From: Haloarcula nitratireducens
GTDB taxonomy: Archaea; Halobacteriota; Halobacteria; Halobacteriales; Haloarculaceae
Reading direction: 5' to 3'
Length of the DNA: 64,000 nt
Assembly (NCBI RefSeq): GCF_019599505.1
Contig: NZ_RKLT01000001.1
Coordinates: 372,001-436,000, forward strand
Shown: piece by piece, positions 59,133-64,000 of the stretch
Layout: each line of letters begins with the position of its first letter
Numbering within the stretch: position 1 is the stretch's first letter
The notes under the pieces: model-generated
Told to the model about the DNA's origin: nothing
The model's input: only the letters and a program-made list of their open reading frames with translations
The model's database searches: none
Program-made: the position numbers and the translations under genes

Positions 59133-59663
59133 TCAGAAGTTCTCGTCGTAGAGGTCCTGTGCGTGTTCGATGGCGTCCATCGCGGCCTGCTTGTCCTCGA
59201 AGCCCTGCGTCTCGACTTCCTTGCCCTTCTCTAAGTTCTTATACGACGTGAAGAACTCGTCTATCTCGTTGAGCCGCTGCTGGGAGATGTCTTCCAGGTC
59301 GTCGATGTAGTCCCAGCGGGGGTCTTCGGTGGGGACGGCGATGATCTTGTCGTCCTGTTCGCCGTCGTCGTCCATCTTCATCATGGCGACCGGGCGGGCC
59401 TCGATGATGCAGCCGGGGAACGTCTGGTCCTCGACGAGGACGAGGACGTCGAAGGGGTCCCCGTCGTCGTAGTACGACTGCGGGATGAACCCGTAGTCCG
59501 ACGGGTAGTGGACGTTCGAGTGGAGCACGCGGTCCAGCACGACGCCGGGGACGTCCTTGTCGTACTCGTACTTGTTGCGCTCGCCCTTGAGACACTCGAC
59601 GACGGCGTAGATCTCTTCGGGCGGGTTCGGTCCGGTCTCTAAGTCTTCCCAGAGATTCGTCAT
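59133..59663 (-). CDS. ppa: Inorganic pyrophosphatase
   Basis: The 176-residue protein is a family I pyrophosphatase: EIYAVVECLKGERNKYEYDK, DRVLHSNVHYPSDYGFIPQS, DGDPFDVLVLVEDQTFPGC and the metal-binding DKIIAVPTEDPRWD are all present. It hydrolyses pyrophosphate to drive biosynthesis. TATTTTTGG-like T-run (minus strand CATTTTTGG) about 28 bases upstream supports the start at 59663. Confidence 0.92.
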   Translation of the reverse strand: MTNLWEDLETGPNPPEEIYAVVECLKGERNKYEYDKDVPGVVLDRVLHSNVHYPSDYGFIPQSYYDDGDPFDVLVLVEDQTFPGCIIEARPVAMMKMDDDGEQDDKIIAVPTEDPRWDYIDDLEDISQQRLNEIDEFFTSYKNLEKGKEVETQGFEDKQAAMDAIEHAQDLYDENF

Positions 59664-59953
59664 CGTCGGCGACTGCGACGCCGCGCCAAAAATGGTTTTC
59701 GTAATGTCTCGCGCCGGGATGGGTCAAAAAGTATTTGTCCGACGGTACCCGAGCAACGACGACGGCAGTCGCTGTCAGTAGCTGGTCGCTACTGAAGAGC
59801 CGAAGAAATCACTCGATGTGCCGCCGGTCTCGGTAACCAGCACCGGGATAGAATCCCTATAGTACCTGATACATTATACGCAATCTACCGGTGCAGCGGC
59901 CGTCTGCATCGTAGTTAACAAGTATTAAATAGCTCGGTGACATTTCTTCCACC

Positions 59954-60313
59954 ATGTCAGAGGCACAATCCGTTACGGGCAGTCCAGGTATCGCGAAAGA
60001 CCTCACGGCGTTCCAACAGAACATCCTCGTCATCCTCGCGGAGGAGCCGCGGTACGGTCTCGCTATCAAACGAGAACTCGAAGCGTACTACAGCGACGAG
60101 GTCAACCACGGCCGACTCTACCCGAACCTCGACGACCTGGTCGAGATGGGACTGGTCGAGAAGAGCGAGCTCGACAAGCGGACGAACCAGTACTCCCTGA
60201 CCGACAGCGGGAAAGAGGCGGTCCTCGACCAGCTCGGCTGGGAGTTCTCGAAGTTCGTCACCGGCAACGACCGGGCCGACGAACTCCGCGATCTCGTCGA
60301 CGACCAGGAGTGA
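59954..60313 (+). CDS. PadR-family transcription regulator
   Basis: The 119-residue protein is a PadR-like winged helix: TAFQQNILVILAEEPRYGLA, IKRELEAYYSDEVNHGRLYP, NLDDLVEMGLVEKSELDKRT and YSLTDSGKEAVLDQLGWEFS. The Gly-Arg-Leu-Tyr-Pro loop is the family mark. It lies alone with an AT-rich promoter (TATTAAATAG near 59924) and its targets are unknown. Confidence 0.85.
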   Translation: MSEAQSVTGSPGIAKDLTAFQQNILVILAEEPRYGLAIKRELEAYYSDEVNHGRLYPNLDDLVEMGLVEKSELDKRTNQYSLTDSGKEAVLDQLGWEFSKFVTGNDRADELRDLVDDQE

Positions 60314-60334
60314 GACGGGCCGGCGTTCGACGGG

Positions 60335-60889
60335 TCAGCGCTCCGGGATCCGACCACCCGCTTTTTCGACGGTGAGCCGAACCGACGCTTCGAGCAGCGA
60401 CCGCTGTTCGTCGGTCGGCCACGCGTTCCGCGGGAAGTACTGCTCGCGGAACTCCGCGAGTTCCTCCGGCGTCGCGTCCGCGATGGCTTTGCTGTAGTGG
60501 TTCCCCATGAAGTCCGCGAGCGCGTCGGCCGTCGCGCCGTGAGCGTCGCCGTGTTCGTCCCGGACCTCCTCGACGACCGCTCGGTTCGCTTCTTCGACCT
60601 CGTCCCACTCGTCGGGGTCTTCCGGTCCGGAGAGCCGGATCTCGACGCCGCGGTCGGTGTCCTCGACCCGCTCCGGGCGGATGACGCCGTCCTCGACCCA
60701 CTCGGCGGGGTGACAGACCAGTACCTCGCCGGCGTCTTCCTCGCGGATGCGAGCGGTGTAGTCGTGTTCGTCCAGCAGCGCGTCGCGGTCCTCGCGGTAC
60801 GCGGCGGCGGCCTGCTCGTCGACAGCCTCGCGGGCCAGTTTCGTCAGTCGTTCGATCTCGTCGGTAGTCTCGTCTGGCAGGTCAGTCAT
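60335..60889 (-). CDS. rnhA-linked haloarchaeal protein of unknown function
   Basis: The 184-residue acidic protein begins MTDLPDETTDEIERLTKLAR and is helical, with an ordered middle AGEVLVCHPAEWVEDGVIRP and a C-terminal part LAEFREQYFPRNAWPTDEQR. It overlaps the rnhA gene by eight bases and is transcribed after it, so the two are co-translated. The protein has no recognisable catalytic motif; it is known as a partner of rnhA in haloarchaea, though its job is unclear. Confidence 0.75.
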   Translation of the reverse strand: MTDLPDETTDEIERLTKLAREAVDEQAAAAYREDRDALLDEHDYTARIREEDAGEVLVCHPAEWVEDGVIRPERVEDTDRGVEIRLSGPEDPDEWDEVEEANRAVVEEVRDEHGDAHGATADALADFMGNHYSKAIADATPEELAEFREQYFPRNAWPTDEQRSLLEASVRLTVEKAGGRIPER

Positions 60890-61475
60890 CGAGTGCGTCG
60901 TTCGCCAGTTCGTCGGCGCGGTCGTTTATCTCCCGCGGAACGTGTTCTATCTGCCAGTCGTCGAACCCCATGAGCAGCTCCCGGACCCGAACGCGCTGTT
61001 CGCGCAAGTCGGGGTCGTTGGTGTTCCACTCGCCGCGGACCTGCTTGACGATGAGTTCGGAGTCGCCGCGGACGTGGATCTCGTCGAAGTCGTAGTCGGT
61101 AGCTACCTCCAGCGCCTTGACGAGGGCGGCGTACTCCGCCTGATTGTTCGTCGCTCGACCGATCGTCTCGCCGCCCTCGGCGACGATGCCGCTATCGTCG
61201 ACGAGGACGTAGCCGACAGCCGCGGGACCGGGGTTGCCTCGCGACGCGCCGTCGAAGTAGGCGTGGACGCGCCCGCCGCTCTCCTCGCGCAAGAGCGCTT
61301 CGAGCCGCGCGGTGTGCTCGCCCTGCACGACGACTTTCCCGTCGTAGGCGACGGCCGTCGCCCCCTCGTGCTCCGCGCGCCAGCGCTCGTGGTCCGTATT
61401 TCCCTCCTCGACGCTGACGCCCGCATCGCTGAGTCTATCGCGGGCGGCGCTCTCGTCGCACTCGATGACCGGCAT
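60882..61475 (-). CDS. rnhA: Ribonuclease HI
   Basis: The 197-residue protein has an N-terminal region (residues 1-66) of the type found in archaeal RNase HI, then the RNase H fold with catalytic D75 (YFDGASRGNPG), E114 (NNQAEY), D138 (RGDSE) and D188 (INDRADEL). It cuts the RNA strand of RNA-DNA hybrids, for example Okazaki primers. Length and all four acidic residues are intact. Confidence 0.9.
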   Translation of the reverse strand: MPVIECDESAARDRLSDAGVSVEEGNTDHERWRAEHEGATAVAYDGKVVVQGEHTARLEALLREESGGRVHAYFDGASRGNPGPAAVGYVLVDDSGIVAEGGETIGRATNNQAEYAALVKALEVATDYDFDEIHVRGDSELIVKQVRGEWNTNDPDLREQRVRVRELLMGFDDWQIEHVPREINDRADELANDALDD

Positions 61476-61544
61476 TACCCGAGGGAGTCGTGCCTGTCGG
61501 CAAAACCGTTGTGGTCCGCCCGAGAAACGACGAGCGGCGGGGCT

Positions 61545-61943
61545 TCAGTTCTCGCCCGCGCTGTTGGCGATCCGCTGTGCGCCGGTCTGCCGTCCCTCCT
61601 CGCCGCCGATGACCCGTTCGAGGATGGCGGCTGCGCCGCCGACGACCATTATCACGCCGAGGACGAGCATGATCGTGAGGAACGGGTCGAAGGGGGCGAG
61701 CAGTATGGGCGAGGCAGCCAGCAAGAGACCGCAGACGAGGACCGTGACCGCCCCGAGCGGACTCGCTTGTTTGCCCGAGGCCGATCGGTAGGCCGTGTGT
61801 CCGGCAGCGAGAGCACCGAGTTCACCCAGTAGGAGACTCGTGAGCGCCTGTACGTACGGCACCGAGAACACCGCCGGGAGGAAGATGATGACGACCCCCG
61901 CGATGGTGGCTCCGAGTCCCGTCCACTTCGTGGTATCTACCAT
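61545..61943 (-). CDS. Hypothetical small membrane protein
   Basis: The 132-residue protein begins MVDTTKWTGLGATIAGVVII and has four hydrophobic spans (TKWTGLGATIAGVVIIFLPA, ALTSLLLGELGALAAGH, LGAVTVLVCGLLLAASPILL, IMLVLGVIMVVGGAAAILER). The C-terminus is charged. No family known to me. It is divergent from NreA. Confidence 0.6.
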   Translation of the reverse strand: MVDTTKWTGLGATIAGVVIIFLPAVFSVPYVQALTSLLLGELGALAAGHTAYRSASGKQASPLGAVTVLVCGLLLAASPILLAPFDPFLTIMLVLGVIMVVGGAAAILERVIGGEEGRQTGAQRIANSAGEN

Positions 61944-62044
61944 GAGTTATATCACCTGTTGTTACTCAGTGCAGGTACGTAATAGTTATTCATGTGCGCC
62001 CGTCGGGGACAGGTTCATACTCGGCAGGACCCAACGACGGACAG

Positions 62045-63340
62045 ATGCACCTCGACGAGTTCATCGAGGGGTTCGAACGCGACGAGGCCGCCGAGAAGCG
62101 CCGCCTCGCCGCGGAGAAGTCCTACGCCATCACCGACCATCTGGAGGACGTCGAACGCCAGTTCGAGCAGGCGGTGCAGGGCGACGCGCTCTTCGGCTCT
62201 ACCTCGCCCGAGATATTCGTCGGTCGGTCGGGGTATCCGAACGTCTCGACCGGTCTCCTCTCGCCGGTGGACCGAGACGCGACGGCCGAGACGTTCGCCA
62301 CCAGCAGCGAGTGGTACGACGCCGGCCTCGGCATCGAGGACGTGCTCCAGCGGCGGACCGGAATGCTCAACTCCACCCGCTCGACCTCTGTCGACGCGGT
62401 AAGCACCGGGCGAGGCCGCGGGAGCGGCACCGGCGGCGCGTACGACGTCTGGAACGGGTTCGTCGGCGTCCAGCGGGAAGTCGCCATCGCCGACCACCCG
62501 GTCGACGTCGAGGTCGGCTTAGACGGCGAACCGGAACTCGACCTCGAATTCGACGACGTGGGGACGCCCACCGGACCGAGAGCGCACGCCACGGGGGCCG
62601 ACCTCGCGGAGAACCCCCACGTTCCGAAGCCCGTCGAGAAGACGCTCTCGGACGACGACTGGCGGGCCGAGGGCGCGATGACGTACCTCTATCGCCGCGG
62701 CTTCGACGTATACGACATCAACACCATCCTCTCGGCCGGTGCGCTCGGGCAGGCCAGAGAGCGGTCGCTCGTACCGACCCGGTGGTCGATCACCGCCGTC
62801 GACGACACCGTCGGTCAGTACGTCCGCGGGACGCTCCGGAACGGCGATACCATCGACAAGCCCGAGGTGTGGTACAACGAGTACATGGGCAACCGCTACT
62901 GGGTTTTGCTCGCACCCGGGCGCTGGGAGTTCGAACTGGTCGAGATGAAAGCCCCCCAGAGCGTCTGGAACCCCCGCCCCGAGACGGGCTACTATCTCGC
63001 CAGCGCCCACGAGGGGTACGAGGGCCGCACGCAGTACGTCGAGGAGACCGCGGGCGCGTACTACGCCGCGCGACTCGGCGTGCTGGAACATCTAGCGGAA
63101 CGGGGCCGGCAGGCGAAGTGTCTCGTCCTCCGCGAGATAACCGACGAGTACTGGGCTCCCGTCGGCGTCTGGCAGGTTCGCGAGGGCGTGCGAAACGCCT
63201 TCGACGGCGAACCGGGGGTGGGCCAGACGTTTCACGAGACGCTCTCGGCCGTCTCCGACCAGTTGCCCGTGAGCGTCGGCGCGCTCCGGCGCAAGTCCGA
63301 ACTCGTCGCGGGACTCCAGTCTCAGCTCTCCGATTTCTGA
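62045..63340 (+). CDS. nreA: NreA, PCNA-linked DNA repair protein
   Basis: From ATG 62045 (MHLDEFIEGFERDEAAEKRR) the 431-residue protein has the two NreA conserved regions (SPEIFVGRSGYPNVSTGLLS and VDVEVGLDGEPELDLEFDD) and a C-terminal domain with PVGVWQVREGVRNAF. The final residues QSQLSDF fit the PIP-box consensus (Q-x2-L-x2-F), the sliding clamp binding motif. NreA helps DNA repair after UV or alkylation in haloarchaea. The in-frame start at 61994 adds 17 residues that do not match. Confidence 0.87.
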   Translation: MHLDEFIEGFERDEAAEKRRLAAEKSYAITDHLEDVERQFEQAVQGDALFGSTSPEIFVGRSGYPNVSTGLLSPVDRDATAETFATSSEWYDAGLGIEDVLQRRTGMLNSTRSTSVDAVSTGRGRGSGTGGAYDVWNGFVGVQREVAIADHPVDVEVGLDGEPELDLEFDDVGTPTGPRAHATGADLAENPHVPKPVEKTLSDDDWRAEGAMTYLYRRGFDVYDINTILSAGALGQARERSLVPTRWSITAVDDTVGQYVRGTLRNGDTIDKPEVWYNEYMGNRYWVLLAPGRWEFELVEMKAPQSVWNPRPETGYYLASAHEGYEGRTQYVEETAGAYYAARLGVLEHLAERGRQAKCLVLREITDEYWAPVGVWQVREGVRNAFDGEPGVGQTFHETLSAVSDQLPVSVGALRRKSELVAGLQSQLSDF

Positions 63341-63352
63341 ACTGTTCTCCGG

Positions 63353-63568
63353 GTGATAGGTAAGTCGCCGTCCTCGCTACCCGCTCGTCCGGTCCCCTTC
63401 CTCCTGTTTCCGGGCGCGCCCGGCGGTATCGAGCCGCTGGTCATCTTCGTCACGATGGCGATATTTCTCGTCGTGCCGCTCGGTCGTCTCGTCGCCGCGT
63501 ACCTGTTCGGAAAGCGACGGGGTCGGGCCGAGACGACGGACGGCGACGGGGCGAAGCGTGTCGAATAA
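63353..63568 (+). CDS. Hypothetical small membrane protein downstream of nreA
   Basis: The 71-residue frame starts with a GTG at 63353 (MIGKSPSSLPARPVPFLLFP) and has one main hydrophobic span (EPLVIFVTMAIFLVVPLGRL). A basic cluster GKRRGRAE ends the helix. It follows nreA by 12 bases, so it may be co-transcribed. An internal ATG at codon 35 is another possible start. Function unknown. Confidence 0.5.
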   Translation: MIGKSPSSLPARPVPFLLFPGAPGGIEPLVIFVTMAIFLVVPLGRLVAAYLFGKRRGRAETTDGDGAKRVE

Positions 63569-63615
63569 GGGACAGAGAAACGGAGTCTCACGGGCTGTGT
63601 GGTCCGAATCGACTG

Positions 63616-63622
63616 GTTTAAC
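63616..63622 (+). promoter_or_regulatory. TATA-like box before the 63647 gene
   Basis: GTTTAAC is centred about 28 bases before the GTG at 63647, supporting it as a leaderless start. Confidence 0.45.
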
Positions 63623-63646
63623 CGTCGGAGTCCGCGTGTGTCTAGT

Positions 63647-63820
63647 GTGTCCCCCACGCCAGCAGATACGGCCCGGGCCGAGGAGTTGACGAGTCGCGCG
63701 TACCGCATCACCGTCGACGAGGGCCGCGACTCCTTCGACGCGCTGAGCATCGAATCCAACGAACGAGAGGGAGCGTGGCTCATCTCCGACACCGTCCGTT
63801 CGCTGGAAGCGATGCGATAG
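63647..63820 (+). CDS. Small acidic haloarchaeal protein of unknown function
   Basis: Started at GTG 63647, the 57-residue protein begins MSPTPADTARAEELTSRAYR and continues RITVDEGRDSFDALSIESNE, WLISDTVRSLEAMR. It looks compact and ordered, with no metal motif. The GTG is chosen because a TATA-like box lies 28 bases upstream; a GTG further upstream at 63599 would place the box inside the gene. Confidence 0.65.
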   Translation: MSPTPADTARAEELTSRAYRITVDEGRDSFDALSIESNEREGAWLISDTVRSLEAMR

Positions 63821-63860
63821 TCGCAAAAACGGTTTGAGCGCCCCCGTCTAACCCCGTTGC

Positions 63861-64000
63861 ATGAGCTCACTCTTGCAGTCCATCGATGCCGGTGGACTCC
63901 TCGTCGTCGCCCTCCTCCTCGCGGCGATGGCGATTCCCGTTCTCATCGCTCTCGGCGTCGCCCTGTGGCTCACCCGCGACGAGTGGGGCGACCGCAAAGA
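63861..64000 (+). CDS. Partial membrane protein (cut by window end)
   Basis: From ATG 63861 the visible part starts MSSLLQSIDAGGLLVVALLL and continues with a hydrophobic span (residues about 13-36) and then a charged loop (LTRDEWGDRK). It is single-span so far; the C-terminus lies beyond the window, so length and family are not known. Confidence 0.55.
   Translation, partial: MSSLLQSIDAGGLLVVALLLAAMAIPVLIALGVALWLTRDEWGDRK

Overview
This window looks like a stretch of haloarchaeal (class Halobacteria) chromosome. The signs are high GC, strongly acidic proteins (Asp/Glu-rich), TATA-like boxes placed about 27 bases before many start codons (leaderless transcripts), and marker genes: halocyanin, CetZ, NreA, archaeal-type dodecin, digeranylgeranyl-type reductase, PAC2 chaperone, Dph6, and the archaeal XPB/Bax1 helicase-nuclease pair. 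I cannot name the genus. I see no rRNA, tRNA or CRISPR array. About 70 protein genes are supported, several of them too short to stand out.

Layout. 1-5.5 kb: Nudix hydrolase, uS10-like protein, M20 amidohydrolase, a degraded type IV pilin gene, a geranylgeranyl-reductase-family flavoprotein and a 2Fe-2S ferredoxin. 5.57-6.64 kb: a short AT-richer insert bounded by an exact 22-bp direct repeat that duplicates the 3' end of a spoIIM-like gene. It carries a PD-(D/E)XK nuclease-like gene, a translationally coupled 32-residue membrane peptide, and two head-to-head copies of a structured repeat. 6.6-17.4 kb: membrane, transport and redox housekeeping genes (SpoIIM-like, PP-loop enzyme, paired PH-domain proteins, MFS transporter, acyl-CoA synthetase, FKBP, formaldehyde/alcohol dehydrogenase, CobW GTPase). 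17.5-26.5 kb: methylmalonyl-CoA mutase and, 5 kb on, its epimerase (propionyl-CoA handling), with transporters, an SGNH protein, sulfite oxidase and an odd Nudix protein. 26.5-34.7 kb: NDP-sugar synthase, the PAC2-SppA-DUF373-Dph6 run, Mn catalase, an RNA methyltransferase pair and dodecin.

34.8-39.1 kb holds an XPB-like helicase, a DUF389 membrane protein and Bax1 on one strand. 39.3-51.5 kb holds the Hsp70 machinery (grpE, dnaK, dnaJ), but grpE and dnaK are separated by two paralogous secreted proteins on the other strand, and a third copy of the structured repeat lies just before dnaJ. 51.6-64 kb has an aldo/keto reductase, halocyanin, CetZ with a small winged-helix gene in front, a phosphodiesterase-type hydrolase, pyrophosphatase, PadR regulator, RNase HI, and NreA with a C-terminal PCNA-binding motif.

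The most interesting material is the 5.57-6.64 kb insert and the structured repeat family. Its three copies (6311-6420, 6447-6564 reversed, 50131-50248) share sequence at their ends and core, but their terminal stems differ in sequence while staying self-complementary, which points to selection on structure. All family assignments here are by reading and recall; no database search was run.
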